A stretch of DNA of 64,000 nt. Origin: Pseudomonadota bacterium (lineage in GTDB: Bacteria > Desulfobacterota > Desulfovibrionia > Desulfovibrionales > Desulfovibrionaceae). Below the pieces are notes generated by a model, which had not been told where the DNA came from, searched no databases, and saw only the letters and a program-made list of their open reading frames with translations. Position numbers and translations under genes: made by a program. Position 1 is the stretch's first letter; each line of letters starts with the position of its first letter. Below are positions 8,580 through 16,860 of this stretch, in pieces. The DNA lies in contig JAEYDL010000033.1 of the NCBI GenBank assembly GCA_023403845.1, positions 1-64,000 on the forward strand, written 5' to 3'.

Positions 8580-9985
8580 TGAATGGGAGAAAGGACGGCA
8601 TGTCCATGACGGAGGCCGTGGCTGATTTTGCCGTCGGCCTGTGCTATGAGGCCATACCAGAGGCTGCCCGTTCCGCGGCGCGCATACTGACGGCGGATCA
8701 TCTCGCCTGCGCCGTGGGCGGGAGCCGCACGCCGCTGGCCCGCAGCGTGGCCGCGTATGTGCGGCTCATGGGCGGAACGGCAATCTGTCCTGTGCCGGGC
8801 ACGGACATTCTGACCTCGCCCGCGCTGGCCGCTTTTGCCGGGGCCAGTTTCGCCAACGCCCTGGATTATGACGATACGGGGTCACGGGGGCACCCCGGGG
8901 CCAGCATCATCCCTCCCGTACTCGCTCTGGCCGAATTTTTCGGTCTGTCAGGAAAGGCGGCGCTTACGGCTATCATCGTGGGATACGAGGTCAACGACAG
9001 GGTCGCGCGGGCCACGCTGCCTTCGCCCGAGCGATATGCCGCCGTGCATGCCAACGGAAGCATTCAGGCTCTTGGTGTAGCCGCCGCCTGCGGGCGGCTG
9101 CTCGAGCTGAGCAGGGAAGCCATGCTCAACTGTATCGGTATTGCAGGTGCCATGGCTCCGGTACCTCATGCAGGAAAATTCGGCTGGGAGGACAAGTCGA
9201 TTCCTTCGATCAAGGATAATGTGGCCTTGCCCGCCGAAAACGGCGTGCGCGCCGCCTTGCTGGCTCGCGAGGGGTATGAAGGCAGCGAATCCATTCTGGA
9301 CGGGGCTGGCGGTTTTGGGGCCATGCTGGGGTCAGATCGTTGCGATGCGGAAGTCATGTGTGATTTCAGTCGGTTTTCCATCGTCGACGTCTGTCTGAAG
9401 CCCTATCCCTGCTGCCGCTGGATTCATCCGGCGCTGGATGCCCTGAGCGAACTGATGACGACCTGCGCTTTCGGACCTGCCGAAACGGAGGCCGTGAGAG
9501 TATGGACCACACCGCCGGTGGCGGCCCGTTTCGGAAGGCGGACGGCGCGCACCTTTCTCGACATGGAATTCAGCACACCGCTTGCGCTGGCCCTTCGTCT
9601 GCACGGCGTTTCCCGCGCGGAGTGGTTCGAGGAGCGGCACTGGAACAGTCCGGCCATTCGTGATGTCGCCTCCCGGGTGACGCTGGAAGGCGACGAGACG
9701 TTGTGGCGTCGTTTTCTTGAGCTGAAACGCCAGTCTTCGCGGGTTCCCGCACGGCTGGAAGTGCATCTGAGGGACGGACGCACGCTGGAAAGACTGTGCG
9801 ATCTGGCTTCCGGCTCGCCGGAGAAGCCGCTTTCCGCCGAAGAGCGCCGGATGAAATGGCTGGAACTGCTTGAGCCTCAACAGGGAAGGCACGGCGCGGA
9901 GTCCTTGCTGGAAGCCGCCCTGTGTCTGGATCATCTGGAGCGGGTAGAGGAACTCGGAGCGCGGACACGCTGCGGCGCGGCGTGA
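8576..9985 (+). CDS. MmgE/PrpD family protein
   Basis: This 469-residue protein is of the MmgE/PrpD family, all-helical plus alpha/beta enzymes that include 2-methylcitrate dehydratase, cis-aconitate decarboxylase and several poorly defined dehydratases or epimerases. Recognisable family features are the N-terminal helical repeat with DYDDTG near residue 100, the following HPGASIIP segment, and KPYPCCRWIHPALDA near the middle. It starts within the stop of the M20 gene (ATGA), so it belongs to the same transcript. No prpB, prpC or acn-type gene is nearby, so a methylcitrate role is not supported; a small carboxylic acid from the imported substrate is a better guess. Confidence 0.85.
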   Translation: MMNGRKDGMSMTEAVADFAVGLCYEAIPEAARSAARILTADHLACAVGGSRTPLARSVAAYVRLMGGTAICPVPGTDILTSPALAAFAGASFANALDYDDTGSRGHPGASIIPPVLALAEFFGLSGKAALTAIIVGYEVNDRVARATLPSPERYAAVHANGSIQALGVAAACGRLLELSREAMLNCIGIAGAMAPVPHAGKFGWEDKSIPSIKDNVALPAENGVRAALLAREGYEGSESILDGAGGFGAMLGSDRCDAEVMCDFSRFSIVDVCLKPYPCCRWIHPALDALSELMTTCAFGPAETEAVRVWTTPPVAARFGRRTARTFLDMEFSTPLALALRLHGVSRAEWFEERHWNSPAIRDVASRVTLEGDETLWRRFLELKRQSSRVPARLEVHLRDGRTLERLCDLASGSPEKPLSAEERRMKWLELLEPQQGRHGAESLLEAALCLDHLERVEELGARTRCGAA

Positions 9986-10076
9986 AGCGAATCTGCCGCC
10001 GTGGGAGCATTTCTGGCGCAATCGGGATCTTTCCCGCATAATTGCAGTATGGAATGGAATTGAAGCGAGGTGAGTC

Positions 10077-11507
10077 ATGTCGCAACTGTTGTTTGACGCC
10101 GTCGCCCGCAAGGCCGGAAAGTTTCAGGACCTGGCGGACAAGATCTGGGATTTCGCGGAACTGGGGTTCACGGAAACGCGTTCGTCGAAAGCTCTGACCA
10201 AAGCTCTGGAAGAAGAAGGCTTCACCATTGAGCGTGGCATTGCCGGGATGCCTACCGCTTTTGCGGCCCGTTTCACGCATGGACAGGGCGGTCCCGTCAT
10301 CGGCTTTCTGGCGGAATTTGATGCATTGCCCATGCTGTCGCAGGAGGCTGGCGTGGCGACGCCGTCGCCAGTAGTGCCCAATGGCCCCGGTCATGGCTGT
10401 GGGCACAACGCCATGGCTCCCATGCAGAGCCTGACCGTCAGCGCGCTCAAGGAAGTTCTGGTAGCCGAAAATATCCCGGCCACACTGGTCGTGTTCGGCA
10501 CGCCGGCGGAGGAGCTTCTGGCCTGCAAGGGGTTCATGGCCCGGGACGGGGTGTTCGATGGGCTGGACGCCGTGATAGACTGCCATTCCAATTCATTTTT
10601 TGGAACCTCGTTCGGTATTGAGAACAATGCGCTGTTTTCCTTCCTCGTCGAGTTCAGGGGAACTACGGCCCATGCGGGAAGCCGTCCGTGGGAGGGGCGC
10701 AGCGCCGCGGATGCCGTGGAACTGATGCATGCCGGAACGGAGCGTCTGCGCGAACACATGCTGCCGGAGCAACGGGTTCACTGGGCCACGCTGAGCGGCG
10801 TGTCCGCCCCCAACGTCGTCCCCGATTTCGCCCGTACCTGGTATTATGTGCGCAGTCAGGATCCCGTCATTCAGGATCTGTACGAGCGCATTCGGCAGTG
10901 CGCCCGGGGCGCGGCCCTCATGACCGGAACGCAGGAGCGCATCACCTTCCTCGCCGCCTGCCACCAGCGCTACAGCAACAGGGCGCTGGCCACGACGCTG
11001 CACGCCAACATGCTCAGGGTCGGCGCTCCTCAGTATACGGAGGAGGAACAAACTTTCGCTCGTTCCCTGCAAAAGGCTCTGGGAGCTCCGGAGGTGGGGA
11101 TGGAGATAGAAACCAGACTCGTGGACGCGGCCAAGGCCCCGTTCAAGGGGGATTCCAGCGATGTGGGAGATGTGACGCTCAAGGCGCCCACGGCATCCAT
11201 GCAATTCCCTACCTGGGTTCCTGGAGCCAGAGCGCATACATGGTCGGTGACTGCCTGCCAGCGCGGTTCCATCATGCGCAAGGGAGTCGAGGCCGGCGCG
11301 AAGGTTGCCGGGCTGACTGTTCTGGATATCTTGACGCAGCCGGGTCTGCTTGACTCAATACGGCGCGAGTTCCGGGAAACGACAGCGGCTCATCCCTACG
11401 TCCCCTATCTCGCCCCGGACGCCACGCCGCCCCTGGACTGGCATGAGGCAGACATGGCCGGGCTGCGTCCCCTGCTCGACGCGAGACTGGGAACTTCGGA
11501 CGAATAG
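10077..11507 (+). CDS. M20D amidohydrolase, AbgB (p-aminobenzoyl-glutamate hydrolase)-like
   Basis: This 476-residue metal-dependent amidohydrolase resembles AbgB, the larger subunit of p-aminobenzoyl-glutamate hydrolase, and related aminoacylases. Visible family features are GFLAEFDALP, the metal-site segment GHGCGHNAMA, GTPAEE and the C-terminal SSDVGDVT segment, followed by a conserved histidine in GARAHTWS. The length matches the family. It starts with an AGGTGAGTC-preceded ATG, 91 bases after the MmgE/PrpD stop. It closes the transport cluster and ends just before a bidirectional terminator. The substrate could be an N-acyl or N-aroyl amino acid taken up by the ABC system. Confidence 0.85.
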   Translation: MSQLLFDAVARKAGKFQDLADKIWDFAELGFTETRSSKALTKALEEEGFTIERGIAGMPTAFAARFTHGQGGPVIGFLAEFDALPMLSQEAGVATPSPVVPNGPGHGCGHNAMAPMQSLTVSALKEVLVAENIPATLVVFGTPAEELLACKGFMARDGVFDGLDAVIDCHSNSFFGTSFGIENNALFSFLVEFRGTTAHAGSRPWEGRSAADAVELMHAGTERLREHMLPEQRVHWATLSGVSAPNVVPDFARTWYYVRSQDPVIQDLYERIRQCARGAALMTGTQERITFLAACHQRYSNRALATTLHANMLRVGAPQYTEEEQTFARSLQKALGAPEVGMEIETRLVDAAKAPFKGDSSDVGDVTLKAPTASMQFPTWVPGARAHTWSVTACQRGSIMRKGVEAGAKVAGLTVLDILTQPGLLDSIRREFRETTAAHPYVPYLAPDATPPLDWHEADMAGLRPLLDARLGTSDE

Positions 11508-11560
11508 CGCAGTCGTTTCCTGACCTGAAGCGGCTGCTGGAGGTCGCTTCAGCAAAAAAG

Positions 11561-11593
11561 AGCCCCCGCATCCTTTGATGCGGGGGCTTTCGA
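11561..11593. terminator. Bidirectional terminator between convergent genes
   Basis: A perfect 12-bp stem (11561-11572 with 11577-11588) with a four-base loop is flanked by TTT on the plus side and by a six-A run (11554-11559) that reads as T6 on the minus strand. It separates the plus-strand amidohydrolase from the minus-strand RNA-binding gene and should stop both transcripts. Confidence 0.85.
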
Positions 11594-11610
11594 TATGGCG
11601 CTAATCTGTA

Positions 11611-11886
11611 TTAGTAGCGGGCATAGGAGGGACGACGGGGTTCGCGGGGACGGGCTTCGTTCACCTTGAGGTTGCGTCCGTTGAAGCTGTAGTTGTCCAG
11701 GGCCTGTACGGCATCCTGCACAGCGGTCTCGGCAATTTCCACGAATCCGAATCCGCGGGCGCGGCCGGTTTCCCGATCAATGATCAGGTTGACGGAAGCG
11801 ACTTCCCCGTAAGGCGCGAACAGATCGCGAACGTCAGATTCGGTAGCAGACCAGGGAAGATTGCCGACATAGAGAGACTTGGTCAT
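11611..11886 (-). CDS. RNA-binding protein with a single RRM domain
   Basis: This 91-residue protein is almost entirely one RNA-recognition motif. RNP2 appears as LYVGNL near the N-terminus and RNP1 as RGFGFVEI, followed by a short basic, Pro/Arg/Tyr tail (RPREPRRPSYARY). Small RRM proteins of this kind in proteobacteria and cyanobacteria bind RNA, some being cold-induced, but specific targets are generally unknown. I start at the ATG at 11886, preceded by AAAGG; an in-frame extension to 11964 lacks RRM character. It is monocistronic, with a T-rich/AT-rich leader upstream. Confidence 0.9.
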   Translation of the reverse strand: MTKSLYVGNLPWSATESDVRDLFAPYGEVASVNLIIDRETGRARGFGFVEIAETAVQDAVQALDNYSFNGRNLKVNEARPREPRRPSYARY

Positions 11887-12524
11887 AAAAAGTAAACCTT
11901 TGTAAAAAATAAAGTAACACGCTTGCTGAGGCCGCCGTCGGCCATTCGCTCGGCGTGGATTCACAGTGCCCGTTTCCCCGGGTAAGTCAAGAATTATTTT
12001 TTTATTTTTAATATATTACGTGCCGATTTCAGGAGTCTGAACGCAACTAAGATATGGAATCCGGTCGCTTCCATCTCTTTTTCTTTTTTGGGCGGCAAAG
12101 AGGCTTTGCGAACCTTTCCTGAGTGATTGATGCGGGAGGAATGGGGTTGCAGGCGAATGGCAGGGGGGGGGACGCGCAGCCATGGAATTCGGCAGGCACG
12201 AAACAGGATGTAACATTCCGGGAAAGAGGACTGTTGCGGATTATCGCCACGGTTTTCCGCTGCGGTTTTGGGGCGGTGGCCTGCCGGGGCTTTCGCTGGT
12301 TTCATGGACCGGAATGCTGGGGGCAGAACGGAACGTCTTTCGAAGGCATCATGAGGAAAAATTATTGTTCAGGTGTAATGTAAATTGGTTATGTATGTTT
12401 TTTTCTGGGGCGGCCTTGTTTTTGGAGCAGGCTGCAGGCATAATTTTACGAGATCGGACGAAAAAAGGCGGGTTGACGTCGAATGACCCGGAATTTCGTT
12501 CATGACGGAAAAAGGGGTGACAGC
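11887..12524. other. Divergent intergenic region (RRM gene / ferredoxin gene)
   Basis: These 638 bases hold no convincing gene. The first 120 bases include a very AT-rich block around 11990-12015 and, on the minus strand, TTGACT (near 11990) followed by a poor -10, a weak promoter candidate for the RRM gene. A homopolymer run of G lies near 12164-12172. The right end is AT-rich (12357-12400) and could hold the ferredoxin promoter, but no hexamer pair is good enough to call. Confidence 0.5.
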
Positions 12525-13352
12525 ATGAAGATTCGGAAGATATGCGCCGCGTATTTCAGCGCTACGGGAACAACGAAGAAAATAACGACCGGAATCGCCG
12601 AAGGAATTGCCGGTCGTCTTGGGGTGGAATGCGAACGATTCGATTTCACGCTGCCCGAGGCACGATCAACCGTTCGATGTTTTGATCCGGATACGCTGGT
12701 CGTATTCGGTACGCCCGTCTATGCGGGACGCGTTCCCAATGTTCTGCTGAAATATCTGGCTACGGTACAGGGCGGAAAGGCTCTGGCCGTCCCCGTGGTC
12801 GTTTATGGAAACAGACATTTCGATGACGCCCTTATCGAGTTGAGAGATATTCTGGAAAAGGACGGCTTCCATACGCTGGCAGCCGGGGCGTTTATTGGGG
12901 AACATTCCTTTTCTGTCACTCTGGCCGCCGGAAGACCCGACGCCGCCGATATGGCGATCGTGGATTCCTTTGCCGGACGGGTGTCGGAAAGGGTTGCTGC
13001 GGGCTTCGACGTCTCGACGCTGACGCCGGTGGAAGTGGAGGGCACGCCGTATCCGTACCGCGGCTACTATCAGCCGCGTGATCGCAAGGGCGCTCCCGTG
13101 GATATCCGTAAGGTGAAATCGCTGGTCAACGAGAATTGCAACGATTGCAAGATCTGCGCAAAAGTCTGCCCAATGGGATCGATCAGCATGGAAAATGTAA
13201 GGGAGTATACGGGAATCTGCATCAAGTGCGGCGCGTGCATCAAAAAATGTCCACAGCATGCCAGATATTATGATGACGCAGGCTATCTGTATCATCAGCA
13301 TGAACTGGAGGAGGGACTGGTCAGACGGGCCGAACCCTCGTTGTTCGTATAG
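12525..13352 (+). CDS. EFR1-type flavodoxin-ferredoxin fusion protein
   Basis: This 275-residue cytoplasmic electron-transfer protein has an N-terminal flavodoxin-like domain with the FMN phosphate loop SATGTTKK at about residues 10-17, and a C-terminal two-cluster ferredoxin domain. The first cluster motif is CNDCKICAKVC and the second CIKCGACIKKC, each C-x2-C-x2-C-x3-C, so two [4Fe-4S] clusters are predicted. EFR1 proteins are widespread in strict anaerobes and have no fixed partner. The ATG at 12525 follows AAAGGGG by 8 bases. It stands alone between the RRM and thiol peroxidase genes. Confidence 0.88.
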   Translation: MKIRKICAAYFSATGTTKKITTGIAEGIAGRLGVECERFDFTLPEARSTVRCFDPDTLVVFGTPVYAGRVPNVLLKYLATVQGGKALAVPVVVYGNRHFDDALIELRDILEKDGFHTLAAGAFIGEHSFSVTLAAGRPDAADMAIVDSFAGRVSERVAAGFDVSTLTPVEVEGTPYPYRGYYQPRDRKGAPVDIRKVKSLVNENCNDCKICAKVCPMGSISMENVREYTGICIKCGACIKKCPQHARYYDDAGYLYHQHELEEGLVRRAEPSLFV

Positions 13353-13470
13353 TCAGACGGACATCGTTCGGATGAAGGGCGGCGCGTTCTGCAGAACCCG
13401 CCCCCCGTCAACGTGCGCCGCCGGGGTGTCGGGGAAGGCACGGCCGCAGCGACCAGACCAGATGAAAAAA

Positions 13471-13492
13471 GGCATACCCATGCGGGTATGCC
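13471..13492 (-). terminator. Terminator for tpx (possibly also for the ferredoxin gene)
   Basis: A perfect 9-bp stem (13471-13479 with 13484-13492), loop ATGC, is preceded on the plus strand by six A (13465-13470), which makes a T-run after the stem on the minus strand. It is a convincing intrinsic terminator for the tpx transcript; on the plus strand no T-run follows. Confidence 0.8.
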
Positions 13493-13519
13493 CTGTGACT
13501 CCCGCCTATTGCAGGCAAG

Positions 13520-14041
13520 TCAGCCGAGGCACTTCTTCACGGCGTCAAGAGCGGTATCGAAGTCGACTTCTGAGGTGACCTCGGGGACGATCTGTTCGTA
13601 GGTGATGACGCCGTCGGCGTTGACGACGAATACGGCGCGAGTCAGCAGACGCAGTTCCTTGATGGCAACGCCGTAGGCCAGCCCGAAGGAGAGATCGCGA
13701 TGGTCGGAGAGCGTTTCCAGCGAGTGCGCGCCTGCAGCTCCGCACCAGCGGGTCTGAGCGAAGGGCAGATCGCAGCTGATGGTCAGAATGCGGACCTTGT
13801 CCGAAAGGCCGGCTGCCTCGGTATTGAAGCGTCGGGTCTGCATGTCGCAGACGCCCGTGTCCAGAGAGGGAACAACGCTGATGACGAGTACCTTGTCTTT
13901 ATAGTCGGCAAGCGTACGCGGAGAGAGGTCGTTGGCCAGTACGGTGAAGTCAGGGGCCTTGTCGCCTGTATTGACGCCCTTGCCAAGCAACGTGAGAGGA
14001 TTGCCGCCGAAAGTGATGACGCCGGTACGTTCTTCAATCAT
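13520..14041 (-). CDS. tpx: Thiol peroxidase (2-Cys atypical peroxiredoxin)
   Basis: This 173-residue peroxidase reduces H2O2 and alkyl hydroperoxides using thioredoxin. The peroxidatic cysteine lies in SLDTGVCDMQTR and the resolving cysteine in TISCDLPFAQ, both in the expected positions for Tpx. The family start GNPLTLLG and the length fit. The ATG at 14041 is preceded by a full AGGAGG. It is a single-gene unit on the minus strand, probably part of the anaerobe's oxygen-stress defence. Confidence 0.95.
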   Translation of the reverse strand: MIEERTGVITFGGNPLTLLGKGVNTGDKAPDFTVLANDLSPRTLADYKDKVLVISVVPSLDTGVCDMQTRRFNTEAAGLSDKVRILTISCDLPFAQTRWCGAAGAHSLETLSDHRDLSFGLAYGVAIKELRLLTRAVFVVNADGVITYEQIVPEVTSEVDFDTALDAVKKCLG

Positions 14042-14158
14042 GATATGCCTCCTATTATTCCTGTTTGGAGCAGTATGTTCAAATAATGGATGCAGGTTAG
14101 CGGAAAGAATACTGAAAGTAAATGGAAATGATTCCTGATTATAAAATTTGTCATGAAC

Positions 14159-14175
14159 GTCCTGCGGCAGGACGG
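14159..14175 (-). terminator. Weak hairpin after cobB
   Basis: CGTCCT (14159-14164) pairs with AGGACG (14170-14175) across a 5-base loop. On the minus strand it is followed by TTCATGACAAATTTTAT, a loose T-rich tail. It may end the dsr/cobB transcript before tpx, which has its own ribosome site and is in the same direction. Confidence 0.3.
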
Positions 14176-14196
14176 ACTTCAGGCCGGAATGCCGTA

Positions 14197-15828
14197 TCAG
14201 TTGCGGCAGGAGGCGACGAAACGTTCGGCCCAGTGAGGAACCGCGGGGGCAAAAAGATGCGTGTAGGCGGCAAAAGTCCGCCGAACAAGCAGGCCGTCGC
14301 GTCCCTGCAGTTTTTGGCTCCATACGGCTTGTTCAGGGGATACGTCTGCCGGGAGCGGTGCGGTCAGCCCCCTTGCGCGATGTCCCGGACCGGACATGCC
14401 CACACCGGGGGAGAGACTCAAGGTCGGCTCAAGCTCGCCGAGAGGAACACAGCAGGAATAATGAAACTCATGACCGCGCAGGACGCTGCCCCGGGGATGA
14501 AAGGGATTTTCCCGCTCCACCGTCGCTTCCACATACCCGAGTCCCTGCGGGCGCGAATAAAACTCCGCACGGGCGGGAAACAGACCGGCCATGGGGTAGT
14601 CCCGCCCGTCGATACGTATTTCCCGGCACAGGATCATGAAGCCGCCGCATTCGGCATAAATGGGACACTCGGCCCGCGAAAGAGCACGAAGTTCTTCCAG
14701 ATGCGGCGAGGCGGCGATACGTTCGGGAACCATTTCGGGAAAACCTCCGCCGAGATACAGACCATTCAGTTCGTCGCAGGGCCATGGTTCGGGGGAAAGA
14801 ATGCTCAGTTCCACAAGACGGGCCCCAGCCCGTCGCAGGGCTTCAAGATTTTCCTCGTAGTAGAACCAGAGGGCGGCATCCCGGACATAGCCGATGGAGA
14901 CCGGAGCTTTTACTGCGGAGGGAAGTGTCGGAACGGGATGTTGCCTTCCGCTCTCTTCGGAGGAAACACGGTCCGGGGCATGCGCGGGAGAGTCCTGAAG
15001 CGGGGGTGTGGCGCTTTCGGCATGGGAATGGGGGTGTTCGGGAGAAAGCGGGCCACCGGTCAGTTCTTCGGGCCGTTCTTCCCAGAACGGCTGTGCCACG
15101 ACCAGCGGCGACGCCGAACGGGCGATGGCCAGCGCTGCATCCACGTCGGCATGCTTTTCAAGCAGATCGGCGAGGTTGTCCAGGGCTTGCAGCAGTTTTT
15201 CGTTTCCGCAGGAGGCCGTGCCTTCGTCATGCATGGAAACGAGTCCCATATGGCGTTCGGGAATGGGATTGACCGTGAGGCGGGGCAGTTCGCCGATGAC
15301 AGGAATGCCCGTGTAGGTCTCGATGCTGCGGCGGATGAGGGCTGCATGGCGGGATGATCCCACCCGGTTGAGCATGACACCCGCGAGACTGACAGGTTCG
15401 AAGGAGGCCAGACCGGCGATGATGGCGGCGGCCGTCCGGGTCATTTTGGTAACGGTCAGAATCAGCAGGATGGGCGCGTTCAGGGTTCTGGCCAGCGCAG
15501 CCGTGGAACAGGAACCTTCGAGGTCACGGCCGTCATACAGACCGCGATTGCCTTCGATCAGGGCCATGTCCGCTCCCGCCGTCGCATGGGAGAACAGAGC
15601 GAGCAGGCGGGCTTCGGACAGAAAATAGGGATCGAGATTCGTAGGCGTCAGTCCGGAGGCAAGACCGAGCCATGCCGAATCAATGTAGTCCGGCCCTTTC
15701 TTGCAGGGCTTGACCGTCAGGCCGCGTCTGGTGAACGCGCGGACAAGTCCGAGCGCGGCGAGCGTCTTGCCGCCGCCTCCGGACAGGCCGGAAACCATCA
15801 GTCGGGGAATCGACGCAGTCGTGTTCAT
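14197..15828 (-). CDS. cobB: Cobyrinate a,c-diamide synthase, the dsr-linked DsrN
   Basis: This 543-residue enzyme of the CobB/CbiA family amidates the a and c side chains of cobyrinate, or in the DsrN setting sirohydrochlorin/siroheme, using glutamine and ATP. The N-terminal ATP domain has the P-loop-like SGLSGGGGKT at about residues 13-22 and KKGPDYID. The C-terminal glutamine amidotransferase domain has the nucleophile cysteine in YAECGGFM and the late histidine in YTHLFAP. It is longer than usual (about 450-460) because of a proline- and histidine-rich linker, roughly residues 240-295. dsrN genes follow dsrABD in sulfate and sulfite reducers and probably make the amidated siroheme of sulfite reductase. 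Here two small membrane-protein genes come between. Confidence 0.9.
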   Translation of the reverse strand: MNTTASIPRLMVSGLSGGGGKTLAALGLVRAFTRRGLTVKPCKKGPDYIDSAWLGLASGLTPTNLDPYFLSEARLLALFSHATAGADMALIEGNRGLYDGRDLEGSCSTAALARTLNAPILLILTVTKMTRTAAAIIAGLASFEPVSLAGVMLNRVGSSRHAALIRRSIETYTGIPVIGELPRLTVNPIPERHMGLVSMHDEGTASCGNEKLLQALDNLADLLEKHADVDAALAIARSASPLVVAQPFWEERPEELTGGPLSPEHPHSHAESATPPLQDSPAHAPDRVSSEESGRQHPVPTLPSAVKAPVSIGYVRDAALWFYYEENLEALRRAGARLVELSILSPEPWPCDELNGLYLGGGFPEMVPERIAASPHLEELRALSRAECPIYAECGGFMILCREIRIDGRDYPMAGLFPARAEFYSRPQGLGYVEATVERENPFHPRGSVLRGHEFHYSCCVPLGELEPTLSLSPGVGMSGPGHRARGLTAPLPADVSPEQAVWSQKLQGRDGLLVRRTFAAYTHLFAPAVPHWAERFVASCRN

Positions 15829-15936
15829 GTTTTATTTCTGCGGAAGCGGGGAAGCCTCCGACATTGAGGACAGGCTGTCTGGGAAGACTGTCGGCATCCC
15901 GGCCGTCCGTGCGGCGGAACTGCGGGCGTCCGGACT

Positions 15937-15961
15937 CCCTTTGCCGTTACATGGCAAAGGG
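15937..15961 (-). other. Hairpin upstream of cobB
   Basis: A perfect 9-bp stem (15937-15945 with 15953-15961) encloses seven bases. It lies in the 168-base gap between the second small membrane-protein gene and cobB, has no T-run on the minus strand, and may be an RNA-processing or attenuation element. Confidence 0.4.
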
Positions 15962-15996
15962 CCGTCGGAATCAGTGATCCTTTCGGCTTCATGCTG

Positions 15997-16404
15997 TTAC
16001 AGTCCGAGGGCGCTGCGCGCCTCTTCGATGTTCGGCGCGGAGGCATCGAGTTCGAAACCGCGTTTCAGGATGGACAGCGTGTACTTCTTGTTGCAGGTCG
16101 CCGAGGCGACGATATGGAAGACGATCATGTAGATGATGATGAATCCGTAGACGATCCCCATGCTGGGAATGCCCATGACCGTTTCGGCTCCATTGAAGAT
16201 AGTATCAAGCAGTCCCTGCCGGGGAACAAGGAAGTACACCCAGAGCAGAGGCAGCCAGGTACATACAAAGGTGAGGAAGGCCCAGAAGTCGCCGCGGCGC
16301 AACCAGATGAGGCCGCCCGTATGCAGCGCGTCGCGGCTGAATCCGTAATAACCTGTCACTTCCTTTCCCGTTACCGGGTTGCGCAGAAGAATTGTCTTGT
16401 CCAT
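15997..16404 (-). CDS. Small membrane protein, second of two tandem paralogues in the dsr locus
   Basis: This 135-residue protein begins with a short soluble segment (ILLRNPVTGKEVTGYYGFS) and then two strong hydrophobic helices, around residues 43-65 and 80-105, followed by a charged tail (FELDASAPNIEEARSALGL). It shares the pattern RxPxTGxxxTGxYGFS...RG and the ending AxxxLG with the gene just upstream, so the two are paralogues; both resemble the small DUF2628-type membrane proteins. The start at 16404 follows the upstream stop by one base (TGACATG), which implies coupling. Function unknown; the position between dsrB-D and cobB suggests, without proof, a link to sulfite reduction or siroheme maturation at the membrane. 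Confidence 0.75.
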   Translation of the reverse strand: MDKTILLRNPVTGKEVTGYYGFSRDALHTGGLIWLRRGDFWAFLTFVCTWLPLLWVYFLVPRQGLLDTIFNGAETVMGIPSMGIVYGFIIIYMIVFHIVASATCNKKYTLSILKRGFELDASAPNIEEARSALGL

Positions 16405-16405
16405 G

Positions 16406-16702
16406 TCAATCCTGAATACCGAGCTTGCGCTTGGCCTCCGCCACCTTGTCCGGCGTATCGTCAAAGATATAGCCGGATTCAAGCAGGCGGGTTGTATAGA
16501 CCCTGTTGTAGACGAAGGCCCAGATAACCGCGGCAATCCACAGGGAGGAAGCCGACAGCAGAAGGATGATGACTCCTGTGGCGAGTTCTCCACGGCAAAG
16601 AGCAGGGATACCGCTGAAGAACAACGTCGTCCAGCTGAAGCCGTACAGTCCTGTTTTGGTTATCCCGGTCCGGGGATGGCGCAGTCTGATCGTGCCGGCC
16701 AT
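16406..16702 (-). CDS. Small membrane protein, first of two tandem paralogues in the dsr locus
   Basis: This 98-residue protein has an N-terminal LRHPRTGITKTGLYGFSWTT segment, one hydrophobic hairpin region at about residues 38-62 (ATGVIILLLSASSLWIAAVIW), and a charged C-terminus ending KRKLGIQD. The GFSWTTLFFxxxPAL..RG pattern is that of DUF2628-type small membrane proteins. I start at 16702 because GGAAGGAAGG lies upstream; a longer frame to 16843 would overlap the hairpin after dsrB-D. It is co-directional with the dsr genes and coupled to the paralogue downstream. No function can be assigned. Confidence 0.72.
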   Translation of the reverse strand: MAGTIRLRHPRTGITKTGLYGFSWTTLFFSGIPALCRGELATGVIILLLSASSLWIAAVIWAFVYNRVYTTRLLESGYIFDDTPDKVAEAKRKLGIQD

Positions 16703-16760
16703 TGCCTTCCTTCCTGTTTGTCTGCGACGTTCGGACCATTTCCGGACGTGCGGTCTTTTT

Positions 16761-16797
16761 CTAACAGAAAACCGGGAAGGTTGTAACCTCCCCGGTT
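16761..16797 (-). terminator. Terminator-like hairpin after dsrB-D
   Basis: AACCGGGAAGGTT (16770-16782) pairs with AACCTCCCCGGTT (16785-16797) with one mismatch, tight loop. Reading on the minus strand it is followed by TTCTGTTAG, a short T-rich tail. The next gene starts about 70 bases on, so partial readthrough would make the small membrane genes and cobB less expressed than dsrAB. Confidence 0.5.
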
Positions 16798-16860
16798 GAA
16801 CGATATTCCGCAGAGCGCCCCCGTAGGCTGCATAGCCATACACTCGCGGGAAATCGGGAT

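Noticed and set aside
14047..14082. TTGAAC-17-AATAAT as a tpx promoter on the minus strand
   Set aside because: Transcription from it would start downstream of the AGGAGG ribosome site, so the mRNA would lack it.
14122..15357. Open frame of 411 codons on the plus strand
   Set aside because: Antisense of cobB; Gly/Phe/Arg-rich with no domain.
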